From positions 1 through 32,466 of the forward strand of contig CAIQBC010000141.1 of assembly GCA_903869955.1 (NCBI GenBank): a stretch of 32,466 nucleotides of DNA. The letters are read 5' to 3'. The notes under the pieces are model-generated. The model saw only the letters and a list, made by a program, of their open reading frames with translations. It made no database searches and was not told the origin of the DNA. This stretch comes from an uncultured Opitutia bacterium (GTDB lineage Bacteria > Verrucomicrobiota > Verrucomicrobiia > Opitutales > Opitutaceae). The position numbers were made by a program, and so were the translations under genes. How positions within the stretch are numbered: position 1 is the first letter of the stretch; each line of letters begins with the position of its first letter. Positions 18,510-28,828 of this stretch are shown piece by piece.

Positions 18510-19607
18510 TCACCACGACCAGCTGTCCTCGTCGGACTGGTAATAATCGAGACCGGGGCCGAGCTTTTCCAGCAACGGGTCGGTCAGGCGGCTGAGCTCG
18601 GCCCGCAGCGCGGGTGCGAGCGGGGTGCGCGCCGCGCGGACGTTGGCCTCAAGCTGCGCCCGGTTGCGCGCACCGACGAGCGTGCAGGTGACGGCAGGGT
18701 TGCCGATGGCCCACGCGAGCGCGAGCTCGCCAAGCGGCCGGCCGGCCTGCTCGGCCGCAGCGCACAGCGCGTGGAGCGCGGCGAGGGTTTCCGTCTCGCA
18801 GCCGGGGCCGCCGTGCCGCGCACCGGGCCGGTCGCCGCGAAAATGGCGGGTGCGGACGCGGATGGGCGGCAGTTCGTCAAAGCCGGCGAACTTCCCGGAG
18901 AGCAGCCCCTGCGCGAGTGAAAAATAGCCCAGCACGCCCAGCCCGTGCTGCGCGCAGGCGGGCAGCGCCTCACGTTCAATCGCGCGCGCGAGGAGGTTGT
19001 AGGGCAGCTCGTTCAATGCGAGCGGCACGCCCACGGCGCACGCCTCCGCCAGCTGCGCGACGCCGAAATTGCTCACGCCGAGGTGGCGGATTTTCCCCTC
19101 ACGTCGCAGCCCGTCGAGCGCGTGCAGCGCCTCGCCGATCAGCGGCGGGCGGGCGAGCCGCTGCGGGTCGTCGGTGTAGTGCCGCAGCGAGCTGGCATTG
19201 AGCGGCCAGTGCAGCAGGTAGAGGTCAAGGCGGTCGGTCTGGAGGCGCGCAAGGCTGGCCTCGCAGTGGCGGCGCACCTCGCCGGGGTAGCAGTGGTCGG
19301 GCTGGATTTTCGTGCCGATGATGGCGGCGTCGCGCCGGCCGTGCAGCGCCACCCCGAGCGCCCGCTCGCTGGCGCCGCCGTTGTAGGTTTCCGCCGTGTC
19401 GAAAAAATTCACGCCAAGGTCGAGCGCATGGGCCACCACCTCGTTTACGTCGCGCTGGCTTTGCCCGCCCCAGTAGGTGCCGCCACCAAAGGAAAAACAA
19501 CCAACTCCGAGCACGGGCAGCGTCAGCGCGGCCGCGCCGCAGGCCCGTGTGGGGAAGGCGGCCGGCGGCCGGGATGGCGGGGGAGGGGAGGAGGTTGGCT
19601 GTGGCAT
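18510..19607 (-). CDS. Aldo/keto reductase
   Basis: LGVNFFDTAETYNGGASERALG, DLYLLHWPLN, IRHLGVSNFGVAQLAEA, AIGNPAVTCTLVGARNRAQLEANV. Lies a few nt after the UxaA-family stop on the same strand. Confidence 0.9.
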   Translation of the reverse strand: MPQPTSSPPPPSRPPAAFPTRACGAAALTLPVLGVGCFSFGGGTYWGGQSQRDVNEVVAHALDLGVNFFDTAETYNGGASERALGVALHGRRDAAIIGTKIQPDHCYPGEVRRHCEASLARLQTDRLDLYLLHWPLNASSLRHYTDDPQRLARPPLIGEALHALDGLRREGKIRHLGVSNFGVAQLAEACAVGVPLALNELPYNLLARAIEREALPACAQHGLGVLGYFSLAQGLLSGKFAGFDELPPIRVRTRHFRGDRPGARHGGPGCETETLAALHALCAAAEQAGRPLGELALAWAIGNPAVTCTLVGARNRAQLEANVRAARTPLAPALRAELSRLTDPLLEKLGPGLDYYQSDEDSWSW

Positions 19608-19612
19608 CACGA

Positions 19613-22333
19613 TCAGGTGGACACGCCAAGCAGGCCGCGGGAAAGCTGAAAGTCCACGAAGCCGCCGGCGTTCGCGACCGGAAGCAAGTCGCCTTGTGCC
19701 ACCGCGCCCAGCAGGCGGAGCAGCGCGGACTCGTTCGCGTCCGCGTCAGGGGTGAGCAGGAGATCAACATCCGCCACCGACGCGGCCGGCAGCACGTCCG
19801 GCTCGGCCGCCTGCACGAGCGGCAGCAGGGGATGGCCCTGCCGGGGCGTATCGCCGACCAGGCCCAGAAACAGGTGCGCGCCGCAGGCGCCGAGGCCCGT
19901 GAGGTTTTCCACCCAGTGGTCGGAGTCGGTCGCCACGACATGCAGGCCGGGAGCGGTGAACGGCTGGCCGTAGGCGAGGGTCGCGCGGGGCGGTGTCGCG
20001 CCGAGCAGCGCCGTGCGAAACGCCGCGACGGCGAGCAACGGATCGCTCTCGGGCAAAAGCACGGAGCCGCCCGCAGCGAGCAGGGTGCGGGCCACGCGTG
20101 CCAACGCCACCACCCCGGCGGGGCCGACGGGTGACGCGCTTAGGAGCGCGACCGTGAGGGCGCCGAGCCCCGTGTCACGACGCGGGGCCGCACGCAGGCC
20201 GGTGCGGGCGAACCACGACTCGACTTGGGCGAGCACCTTGGCGATGCCCCCGTCGAGCTGCACGCTCGCCCAGCCGAAACGCTCCAGCGGCAGACCGGCG
20301 GCCTCAAACTGGCGGCGCATCGCGTCGTTGGGGATTTTTTCGCAGCCATGTTCCAGCAGCAGCGCGGCGGCGACATTTGGGTGCGTGGCGTAGCCACGGT
20401 AGGTGCGTTGGAGCAGCGCATACATGGACTCGCCACCAAACCCGCAGCCCTCGGTATGGGTGAGCGCCACGAAACGGTCGAGGCCGAGCGCGGCGGCGAG
20501 ACCCTTTTCGTTCATCCGCTCGCTGGCGAGGCGCGCGATCTGCGCGGAGCACATGCTGGTTGGCAGCACCAGGCCGACGCGCTCGGTGGCGTGGCGGTTT
20601 TCGTTTTTGAACAGGTGGAGCGCAACCTTCGGGCACGCTTCTTTCCGGGGAAAATCCGCCCGAAGGTCGGGTTCCACCCGCAGCGGCACGCCGTCGGGCG
20701 CGGCGCGATTCCGGATTTCCACGAGGCGCGAGCCATCGGTCTGCCGCCAGTCGCGCCAGAGCGAGGCCTGCGAATGGCCCGCGTGCTCGCCGCGCGTTTT
20801 CTGGCCGGAGGCGGTGGCGATGAGCAGCTCAAACGACTCGGCGGCGAGCGTCTCCATCGGCTCGCCGTCCAGATAGCGGCCGGCATTGATGTCCATCTCA
20901 TGCACGAGGAGCTGGTGCCGGCGCGTCGTCGTTGTCACCTTGAGCGTTGGCACGAACGGAAAGTTCGTGATGGAGCCGTTGCCGGTGACGAAGAGAAACA
21001 GGTTGCAACCCGCGCCGACCTGCCCGGCGATGCCCTCGAGGTCGTTGCCGGGGCTGTTCATGAAATAAAAACCGGGCGCGCCGAGCGGATCGGCGTAGTC
21101 AATGACGTGGTCCACGCGGGTACGCGGATCCTTTTTGTGGACGGCGCCAAGCGACTTGAGCGCGATGTTGTACAGGCCGCGAAATTTGTTGCCGGCGGAG
21201 GGATTGGCCTCGGGCGTGACGCCGTGCCAGGCCAGCCGCGTGCGAAACCGGTCAATCGCGCCGAGCAGCGCGCGGGCGGTGCCGGCATCGCGCACGTTCC
21301 TGATCAGGTAGGACTCTGCGCCGGCCAGCTCGTCGGTCTCGCCCAGCACCCCGATGCCGCCGTGGCGCACGACCTCGTGGACGACTGCGCCGGCGAGCGG
21401 ATTGCCCGAGACGCCCGAGAACGCGTCGGAACCGCCGCATTGCAATGCGACCCGCAGGGCGCTGAGCGGCGCGGCGGTGCGGGTCTGGGCCGCGACGCCC
21501 GGCAGCCAGCGGCGCACAATCGCCTCGCCCTCGGCGAGCGCGGCCGCGAGGCCGGCGCGGATGCTCAGAAAGTGGTGCGGAACGTCGGCGAGCGGATCGC
21601 CCCGTGCCGTCATGAAGTCGCGCAGGCGGGCGTTGGTGATCGGCTCAACCCCATAATCCACGGCGAGCACCGCCCCGACATTCGGATGCACCATGAAGCC
21701 GGCGAGCGCGCGCAGCACCTCAGCGGCGTTGTTGGGCTCGCGAGGACCGCCGCCCTCGGTGTGGGCGACGGCCACGATGCCGTCGAGCGTTGGAAACACC
21801 CGGGCGAGCGCTTGCAGCCGCGCGGCCAGCTGCCGCGCGAAACTCGCCGTGCGCGACGTGGTGCCGAGGATGACGATGGTGTTGCGCGTGCCGGTGCCAC
21901 GTTTTCCCGGCCGCCGGTAGCCCGCGAACGTGCGTGGCTGGGCCACCAGCGCGACTAGTGGCGAGGGGGTGAAGGCCGCCTCGTTGAACACAAACGGAAC
22001 GAGGTGGTCGGCGAAATTGGGTTTGCCCGGCAATGCGAAGCCGACCCGCCGACCGGCCAGTGACTCCAGCATGGACTGGTTGCAGAGGTAGTCGCCCGGC
22101 GCAATGGGTGTGAGGGCGTGGCCGAACGGCAGCCCCCACGAAAGCAGCGGCCCGCCGGGCGCGATGGGTTGCACGGCGAAGCGATGGCCCTCGAGAATCG
22201 TGTGTGCGAGTACGCAACGAGCGCCGTTGAGCTCAATGCCGGTGCCCGCAGCGAGCTGGCGGATGGCGATGGCCACGTTGTCGCCGGGCGCGGGCAGACG
22301 GCCGGTGGTTTGGAGCGTAAGGAGTGGGGACAT
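19613..22333 (-). CDS. UxaA-family hexarate/altronate dehydratase-like protein with internal tandem duplication (about 906 aa)
   Basis: Copy 1 C-subdomain LQCGGSDAFSGVSGNPLAGAVV...GETDELAGAE, NKFRGLYNIALKSLGAVHK, VHEMDINAGRYLDG; copy 2 N-subdomain TSMCSAQIARLA, LTHTEGCGF, HPNVAAALLLEHGCEKIPND. Start MSPLLTLQ at 22333. Confidence 0.85.
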   Translation of the reverse strand: MSPLLTLQTTGRLPAPGDNVAIAIRQLAAGTGIELNGARCVLAHTILEGHRFAVQPIAPGGPLLSWGLPFGHALTPIAPGDYLCNQSMLESLAGRRVGFALPGKPNFADHLVPFVFNEAAFTPSPLVALVAQPRTFAGYRRPGKRGTGTRNTIVILGTTSRTASFARQLAARLQALARVFPTLDGIVAVAHTEGGGPREPNNAAEVLRALAGFMVHPNVGAVLAVDYGVEPITNARLRDFMTARGDPLADVPHHFLSIRAGLAAALAEGEAIVRRWLPGVAAQTRTAAPLSALRVALQCGGSDAFSGVSGNPLAGAVVHEVVRHGGIGVLGETDELAGAESYLIRNVRDAGTARALLGAIDRFRTRLAWHGVTPEANPSAGNKFRGLYNIALKSLGAVHKKDPRTRVDHVIDYADPLGAPGFYFMNSPGNDLEGIAGQVGAGCNLFLFVTGNGSITNFPFVPTLKVTTTTRRHQLLVHEMDINAGRYLDGEPMETLAAESFELLIATASGQKTRGEHAGHSQASLWRDWRQTDGSRLVEIRNRAAPDGVPLRVEPDLRADFPRKEACPKVALHLFKNENRHATERVGLVLPTSMCSAQIARLASERMNEKGLAAALGLDRFVALTHTEGCGFGGESMYALLQRTYRGYATHPNVAAALLLEHGCEKIPNDAMRRQFEAAGLPLERFGWASVQLDGGIAKVLAQVESWFARTGLRAAPRRDTGLGALTVALLSASPVGPAGVVALARVARTLLAAGGSVLLPESDPLLAVAAFRTALLGATPPRATLAYGQPFTAPGLHVVATDSDHWVENLTGLGACGAHLFLGLVGDTPRQGHPLLPLVQAAEPDVLPAASVADVDLLLTPDADANESALLRLLGAVAQGDLLPVANAGGFVDFQLSRGLLGVST

Positions 22334-22601
22334 CGGCGCGGAGCATGGCGGCGAGGCAGCGGGAGTCATGGGAAAACTTTGGCATCGGCCTGGCCCTGTG
22401 GAGCAATGGAGGGATGCATTTGGTCGGGACACCACCTCCTGGCGTCTGGTGATGGCTCAGAAAGCCGTCCCTGCCTTGGGATTCGGATTCAATATGCGTC
22501 CCTCCGGGGCAATATTCTTTCTCGCCATTTATTAACTTTTAGCTTCACTGCTCTCCGGCCGCGCCCTGGGCCCGGCCCTCCCGTTTTACGCCCTGCTCGC
22601 C

Positions 22602-25133
22602 ATGCACCCTCGCCTTCCTTTCCGCCTTGTTGTCCTGCTGGTTTTTCTCGCCATCGCGCGCTCCTTGCCCGCGCAGGTGCCCCAGCTCATCAACTATCAG
22701 GGCCGCGTGGTCGTCGGCACGGCCAACTTCAACGGCACCGGCCAGTTCAAATTTGCCCTCGTCAACGCGGATGGCTCCGCGACCTACTGGAGCAACGACG
22801 GCACTTCCAACGCCGGCTCAGAGCCCACCGCCCCTGTCGCCCTCACCGTGGCCAACGGTCTCTACTCCGTCCTGCTCGGTGATGCCACGCTGGCCAGCAT
22901 GACCGTTGTTCCTGCCACCGTCTTCATCCATCCCGAAGTGTATCTGCGGGTCTGGTTCGACGACGGCACCCACGGGTCGCAGCAGCTCGCACCCGACCAG
23001 CGGATCGCCGCGGTCGGCTACGCGATCATGGCCGGCAACGTGCCCGATGGCTCCATCACCGCCGCCAAGCTCGCCCGCGGTGCGGTCACGGCGACCAGCA
23101 TCGCCGTCGGCTCGATCACCAGCGCGCAACTGGCCACCGGCGCGGCGGCGGCAAACCTCAACCAGGGTGGCGATGCCATCGTCCAAAATTACCCGCAATT
23201 TCAGACCACGACGAACAGCCCCGCTCTGGCCCAGGGTGGCGGCACGGTTGTCCTCGGTACGCAAGGGCTGGCGGGCAACCTCTTTGGCGGATTCACGGGC
23301 AGCTATTCTCTGGGCGGATTGCAGGTGAACACCCCGGCGTATTTCTCCGGTGGCACCACCGGCCCGCTCGACGTGCCGTCGCAATATTGGACGAAAATGT
23401 ACAAGCTCGGCACCACCTCCAATTCGCAGCTGAATTGGGTGAAATTTGGCGACAGCGTGGCGGACAAAATCACCGGGTCGCTGCTGAGCGACGCGCAGAG
23501 GGCCTATGGAAATGCGGGTGCGGGTGGCATGGAGGTGACGCCGTCGCTGACCGGCACGGCGGTGGCCGTGACCGGCGACTACATTTACTACCCGACCGGC
23601 AGCTACGAGAAGACCGTGGCCGTGGGGGACACCATCACCTACCCGGCCAACATCCTCGTGATGGCGGACAAGGTGAGCATCCCCTACGTCATGGAGCCGG
23701 GGGGCGGGACCTTCAAGGTGCAAACGGCGACGGCGAGCGCTCCCGCCTTCACGTTCTCCCCATGGGCCGACGAGGTGACGGGGATCAATGCCTCCGCCCT
23801 GGCGATTGACCTTGGCTTTGTGACCATCACGCGCAGCGCCCCCGTGGCCCTCAAGGTGCGCGTGGTTTCCACCTCGGGCGGGGCCAACAGAATTTTGCGG
23901 CCGTCGTTCCGGGTGACGACCTCGAACGGGTTCTTTCTCTACGGGCTAAATCTGGGCGGCATTGCGCTGGTGGACATGAACACCACCAACGCGAACATCC
24001 GCACGAAGCTCTGGGCGGACATCGCGCCGGATGTCATCACGGTGGAATTCCGCGACAACGGCACTCATTTTTACGACGATCTTGAGACCTTGGCCGCGAA
24101 CCTCGGGCCGACCGCGCCATTCGTGTTCCTAGGGGTGCCTCCCGGAATGGTTTCGAGCAGCGGCAGCTACATGCTGAACGCGAATCCGACGGTTTCGACC
24201 ATCGTCGAGAACGCGCAGTTGGCGGCCTTTGCCCACAATCACAACTATCAGTTTTGGGATGATGCGACGGCCTTCACGGCGACCGAGGGAACGGTGCAGG
24301 ATTTCGTGCGGTTGGGCTGGCAGGGCGACGGGACCCACGTGGACGCGATGGCGGACACGTCCTCGGCCAACCGGCTGGCCGCCGACCTGCATCTGTTTGA
24401 CAACGTGTATGGGGTCAGCCCGCGCGATTTCGCGGCGGTGGATGGCAGCCTCTCCGACGCGCTCACGGTCAACTCAATGAACGGCAAGGATGGGGCACCA
24501 AGCAATTCCCTGTGGTTTGGCGTGCGACTGGGCGAACATCACGATCAGAACTATTCTGCGGGTGCGCAATATGGCTACCTCGATTTCCGGCAGGCGTTGC
24601 GGTTCGACAATGAGGACGGCAAGCAGATTTTCACCTTGAACTCGGACGGTACGGCGCAGTTTGGCGCCAACGGTTATTCCATCGGGTTTGCCGCCCCGCT
24701 GGTGGGGAGTGGGCCGTCCAAGGGCATGTTCTTTGATGGCATCAATGCAGGGTTTGGCATTTGGAACGGCAACAGCGAGGTCGGCAACGGGCTCAAGATC
24801 GTGCGTGGAAGCGGCGCGGACAGCACCATCCAATCGAATTCCAATGGCGTGAACCTCGACGGCAGCATCAATTTGATTCTGGGAAAAACGACGGGCGGGA
24901 CTTTCACGGTGCTGAATGCGACGACCACGAGCTTGCGGGCGTTCACGCCGGTCCGGCTGCCGGGCTATACGGTGGCGACGTTGCCCAGCGCGGCGGCCGC
25001 CGGAGATGGTGCGACGGCCTTCGTGACTGACGCCACGGTTTCGCTTTCCGGTGGCATCGGCACCGCTCCCGTGGGTGGCGGGACGAACAAGGTGCCGGTG
25101 TTTTCTGACGGCACGGGGTGGATCATCTATTAA
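22602..25133 (+). CDS. Secreted/surface fibre-like protein with central SGNH-like hydrolase region and phage-type C-terminal module
   Basis: Signal peptide MHPRLPFRLVVLLVFLAIARSLPAQ; PQLINYQGRVVVGTANFNGTGQFKFALVNADG; VKFGDSVADK (SGNH block I-like); GDGTHVDAMADTSS (block V DxxH-like); C-term YTVATLPSAAAAGDGATAFVTDA...VGGGTNKVPVFSDGTGWIIY. Confidence 0.7.
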   Translation: MHPRLPFRLVVLLVFLAIARSLPAQVPQLINYQGRVVVGTANFNGTGQFKFALVNADGSATYWSNDGTSNAGSEPTAPVALTVANGLYSVLLGDATLASMTVVPATVFIHPEVYLRVWFDDGTHGSQQLAPDQRIAAVGYAIMAGNVPDGSITAAKLARGAVTATSIAVGSITSAQLATGAAAANLNQGGDAIVQNYPQFQTTTNSPALAQGGGTVVLGTQGLAGNLFGGFTGSYSLGGLQVNTPAYFSGGTTGPLDVPSQYWTKMYKLGTTSNSQLNWVKFGDSVADKITGSLLSDAQRAYGNAGAGGMEVTPSLTGTAVAVTGDYIYYPTGSYEKTVAVGDTITYPANILVMADKVSIPYVMEPGGGTFKVQTATASAPAFTFSPWADEVTGINASALAIDLGFVTITRSAPVALKVRVVSTSGGANRILRPSFRVTTSNGFFLYGLNLGGIALVDMNTTNANIRTKLWADIAPDVITVEFRDNGTHFYDDLETLAANLGPTAPFVFLGVPPGMVSSSGSYMLNANPTVSTIVENAQLAAFAHNHNYQFWDDATAFTATEGTVQDFVRLGWQGDGTHVDAMADTSSANRLAADLHLFDNVYGVSPRDFAAVDGSLSDALTVNSMNGKDGAPSNSLWFGVRLGEHHDQNYSAGAQYGYLDFRQALRFDNEDGKQIFTLNSDGTAQFGANGYSIGFAAPLVGSGPSKGMFFDGINAGFGIWNGNSEVGNGLKIVRGSGADSTIQSNSNGVNLDGSINLILGKTTGGTFTVLNATTTSLRAFTPVRLPGYTVATLPSAAAAGDGATAFVTDATVSLSGGIGTAPVGGGTNKVPVFSDGTGWIIY

Positions 25134-25187
25134 CCCACGGCAAATTTTTGCTGGATGGCGGCGTAACTTTTGGCCGCAAAACTTCTC

Positions 25188-26099
25188 ATGAAGCCCCACG
25201 TCTTATCCCTCGCTCTGCTGGCCGCTGTTACCGGCCTCGTGCCCCTGTGCGCGCAAACGCGCACGAGCGCCAGCTACAGCCTCACCACGGAGACGGTTGA
25301 CGCCGGCGGCACCGGCCTGGGCAGCGCCAATTACCACGTTGCGGCCACGGTGGGGGGGATTGTGGGCCTTGCCACGGTGGGGGCCAGCCAGGCCCTCACC
25401 ACCAAGAGCGGCTACACCGGCCAGCTTTACGATTTTACCGCGCTTCAACTGGGGGCGGCGGCGGCCACGCTCAGCGAGTCTGGCACGCTTCAGCTCACGG
25501 CTGCGCTGCTGGCGGATGACCACACCACTTTTTCCCTGGCTTCCCCGGCGGTCGCTTGGAGCGTCATTTCCGGGCCACTGGTTTCCATCTCCTTGGGTGG
25601 CGTGGCGACTGCCGGCGCGGTTTACGAAAATACCGGCGCGGCGGTGGGCGGCACGGCGGGCGGTTTCAGCGCCACACTCTCGCTCACGGTGCTCAATGTC
25701 ACCGACGACGATTTTGGCCTCTACGCCGGCGACGGTCTGCCCGACGCATGGCAGGTGCAATTTTTCGGGCTGAACAATCCGCTCGCCGCCCCGACCGCCG
25801 AGCCGCTCCATGACGGGCAGAGCAATCTCCTCAAGTTTCTGACCGGCTATGCGCCGGACAACCCCGGCTCCCGCTTTGTGACGACCGGCACGGCGGTGGG
25901 GGGAGGCAATTTCTCGCTCCAGCTCTCCCGGGTCCAGCCGGGCACCCGCTACCTTTTCCAGCGCAGCACCGACCTGCAAAACTGGACGACCGTGCAAACC
26001 TTGGAACCGGTTGCCATCGTGCAACCCTTCACGCAGTTGCTTCCCGCTCCCGGCAATGCCAGTTTCTTTCGCGTGCTGATCGAGCCGGCCACGCCGTGA
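25188..26099 (+). CDS. Secreted protein with Verrucomicrobiota-style DGLPDAWQ...FFG and RSTDLQNW...FFRV modules
   Basis: Signal peptide [85 protein letters not shown]...[10 protein letters not shown]. Confidence 0.7.
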   Translation: MKPHVLSLALLAAVTGLVPLCAQTRTSASYSLTTETVDAGGTGLGSANYHVAATVGGIVGLATVGASQALTTKSGYTGQLYDFTALQLGAAAATLSESGTLQLTAALLADDHTTFSLASPAVAWSVISGPLVSISLGGVATAGAVYENTGAAVGGTAGGFSATLSLTVLNVTDDDFGLYAGDGLPDAWQVQFFGLNNPLAAPTAEPLHDGQSNLLKFLTGYAPDNPGSRFVTTGTAVGGGNFSLQLSRVQPGTRYLFQRSTDLQNWTTVQTLEPVAIVQPFTQLLPAPGNASFFRVLIEPATP

Positions 26100-26263
26100 C
26101 GAGGCCGTCGGCGGTTCGGGTTGGCCGTGCGACGGCTTGGCGGGGGCGCGGTGGCAAAACGGCCGATGCGTTCCGCGATGAAAAGTCCGCTCCTTCCCTG
26201 TGCCCGCGCTTGACTTGCTCCCGCAGGGCCGCATGGATGCCCCGGCCCGCGCACCTTTTCTCC

Positions 26264-27175
26264 ATGACCCCATCGGAATTGAAACAAACTCTCTCGGCCG
26301 GCCTGCTATCGTTTCCCGTCACCGACTTCGACGCGGCGGGCGATTTCCGCCCCGACACCTATGCCCGCCGGCTCGAATGGCTCATGCCCTACGGCGCGAG
26401 CGCGCTCTTCGCCGCCGGCGGCACGGGGGAATTTTTTTCCCTCACCGCGCCGGACTACGGCGCGGTGATTCGCACGGCGGTCAGCACCTGCCGGGGCCGC
26501 GTGCCCATCATTGCGGGCACTGGCGGGCCGACGCGGCAGGCGATCGCGTTTGCGCAGGAGGCGGAGAAAATCGGGGCGCAGGGCGTGCTGCTGCTGCCAC
26601 ATTACCTGACCGAAGCCTCGCAGGAAGGTCTGGCGGCGCATGTCGAGGCGGTGTGCCGGGCGGTAAAATGTGGCGTCATCCTCTACAACCGCGGGGTCTG
26701 CCGCCTGACTGCCGCCACGCTCGTCCCGCTCGCGGAGCGCTGCCCGAACCTCGTCGGTTTCAAGGATGGCCTCGGCGAGATCGAGCTGATGGTGTCCATC
26801 CGCCGCCAACTCGGCGACCGCTTCGCCTATCTCGGCGGCCTGCCGACGGCGGAAGTCTATGCGGCGGCTTACAAGGCGCTCGGCGTGCCGGTCTATTCGT
26901 CGGCGGTGTTCAATTTCATCCCGAAGACGGCGATGGACTTTTACCGCGCGCTGGCGACCGACGACCACGCCACGATGAACAGGCTGCTCGACCGATTTTT
27001 CCTGCCCTACCTTGAGATCCGCAACCGCCGCGCGGGCTACGCGGTGAGCATCGTCAAGGCCGGCGTCAGGCTTGCCGGTTATGACGCCGGCCCGGTGCGT
27101 CCACCGCTGGTTGACCTCACCGCCGAGGAGACCGTGCGCCTAGCGGAGCTCGTTCGTGCACTCGGCCCGCAATAA
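26264..27175 (+). CDS. kdgD: 5-dehydro-4-deoxyglucarate dehydratase (DapA/DHDPS superfamily)
   Basis: [105 protein letters not shown]. Start at 26264. Confidence 0.93.
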   Translation: MTPSELKQTLSAGLLSFPVTDFDAAGDFRPDTYARRLEWLMPYGASALFAAGGTGEFFSLTAPDYGAVIRTAVSTCRGRVPIIAGTGGPTRQAIAFAQEAEKIGAQGVLLLPHYLTEASQEGLAAHVEAVCRAVKCGVILYNRGVCRLTAATLVPLAERCPNLVGFKDGLGEIELMVSIRRQLGDRFAYLGGLPTAEVYAAAYKALGVPVYSSAVFNFIPKTAMDFYRALATDDHATMNRLLDRFFLPYLEIRNRRAGYAVSIVKAGVRLAGYDAGPVRPPLVDLTAEETVRLAELVRALGPQ

Positions 27176-27295
27176 CCCCGTGACGTTCCTGATGCATTGG
27201 CTGGCGACACCGCCGATGGGAGCGGTCGGTGCTCATCCCGTCCGGGTGCCGCTTGCCGGGTGAAAGCGTTCCGCCCGCCCGCAGAATTTTCCGCC

Positions 27296-28642
27296 ATGCA
27301 TCTGCTCGTCCCCGATTCCGACACTCCCACTGTCACCGCGATGCGGGTCATCCCCGTGGCCGGGCGCGACTCGATGCTCCTTAATCTCAGCGGGGCGCAC
27401 GGCCCATTTTTCACCCGCAATGTCGTGCTGCTCACGGACAACGCCGGCCGCACCGGCGCGGGCGAGACGCCCGGCGGCGAACGTATCCGGCAGACGTTGG
27501 AGGACGCGCGCTCCTTCGTCGTCGGCCGGCCCGTTGGCATGGTTAACGCGATCCTCGACCAGGTGCGCGAGCAATTTGGCGATCGCGACGCCGGCGGACG
27601 CGGCGTGCAAACCTTCGATTTGCGCACGACCATCCACGCCATGACCGCGCTGGAGGCCGCGATGCTCGACCTGCTTGGCCAGCACCGGAGCGTGCCGGTG
27701 GCCGATTTGCTCGGCACCGGGCGGCAACGCGACACGGTCGAGGTGCTCGGTTATTTGTTTTACATCGGCGACCGCCGGAAAACCAGTCTGCCCTACGAAG
27801 CCCCGCCCGCATCTGCTGACGGCTGGCTGCGCCTACGGCATGAGGAGGCGCTGGCCACGCCGGCCGTTGTGCGGCTGGCCGAGGCGGCGCATGCGCGGTA
27901 TGGGTTCAACGATTTTAAACTCAAAGGAGGGGTGCGTTCCGGCGCGGAGGAGATGGAGGCCGTCACGGCGCTGGCGGCGCGTTTTCCCGGCGCGCGCATT
28001 ACGCTGGACCCCAATGGCGCCTGGTCGCTCGCCGAGGCCGTGCGCCTCTGCCGCGGCCAGCAGCGCGTGCTCGCCTACGCGGAGGATCCATGTGGCGCGG
28101 AGCACGGCCGCTCGGGCCGCGAGATTATGGCGGAGTTTCGCCGCGCCACCGGCCTGCCGACGGCGACGAACATGGTCGCGACCGACTGGCCGCAGCTCGA
28201 GGACGCGCTGCGGCTGGAAGCGGTGGACATCCCCCTCGCCGACCCGCATTTCTGGACCATGCAAGGCTCGGTGCGCGTCGCCCAGCGCTGTGTCGAGCAC
28301 GGGCTGACGTGGGGCTCGCATTCCAACAACCATTTTGACATCTCGCTGGCCATGTTCACCCACGTCGCCGCCGCCGCGCCGGGCCGGGTGACGGCGATTG
28401 ACACGCACTGGATCTGGCAGGACGGCCAGCGGCTGACGAAGGAGCCGCTCGTCATTGCGGGCGGTCGCCTGCGCGTGCCCGACCGGCCCGGGCTCGGCTT
28501 GGAGGTTGATGATGCGCAGCTGGAGCAGGCGCATGAGCTTTACCGTCGGCACGGTCTTGGTGCGCGCGACGACGCGGCGGCGATGCAGTTTCTGGTTCCT
28601 GGGTGGGAATTTGATCCCAAGCGGCCGTGTCTCGTGCGGTGA
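27296..28642 (+). CDS. gudD: Glucarate dehydratase (enolase superfamily)
   Basis: [153 protein letters not shown]. Confidence 0.96.
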   Translation: MHLLVPDSDTPTVTAMRVIPVAGRDSMLLNLSGAHGPFFTRNVVLLTDNAGRTGAGETPGGERIRQTLEDARSFVVGRPVGMVNAILDQVREQFGDRDAGGRGVQTFDLRTTIHAMTALEAAMLDLLGQHRSVPVADLLGTGRQRDTVEVLGYLFYIGDRRKTSLPYEAPPASADGWLRLRHEEALATPAVVRLAEAAHARYGFNDFKLKGGVRSGAEEMEAVTALAARFPGARITLDPNGAWSLAEAVRLCRGQQRVLAYAEDPCGAEHGRSGREIMAEFRRATGLPTATNMVATDWPQLEDALRLEAVDIPLADPHFWTMQGSVRVAQRCVEHGLTWGSHSNNHFDISLAMFTHVAAAAPGRVTAIDTHWIWQDGQRLTKEPLVIAGGRLRVPDRPGLGLEVDDAQLEQAHELYRRHGLGARDDAAAMQFLVPGWEFDPKRPCLVR

Positions 28643-28828
28643 ACGAGCCGTGCATCGCCGGATCGCCTGCGGTCGCCGGCTCTGCCTCAATACCCGGGGC
28701 TCCGCGTGCGGACGTTTTGGCGTTTGGCGGGCCTGATGCCTGATGCCCGATGCCTGTGGGTGGCACGGTGCTTGCGCGGCGACCCGCGACGGTATTTCAT
28801 CAGGCACGTTTTTTCTGCCGTCCCCTTC

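Noticed and set aside
20225-21958. 577-aa plus-strand ORF antisense to the UxaA-family gene
   Set aside because: Antisense shadow of a convincingly coding minus-strand gene.
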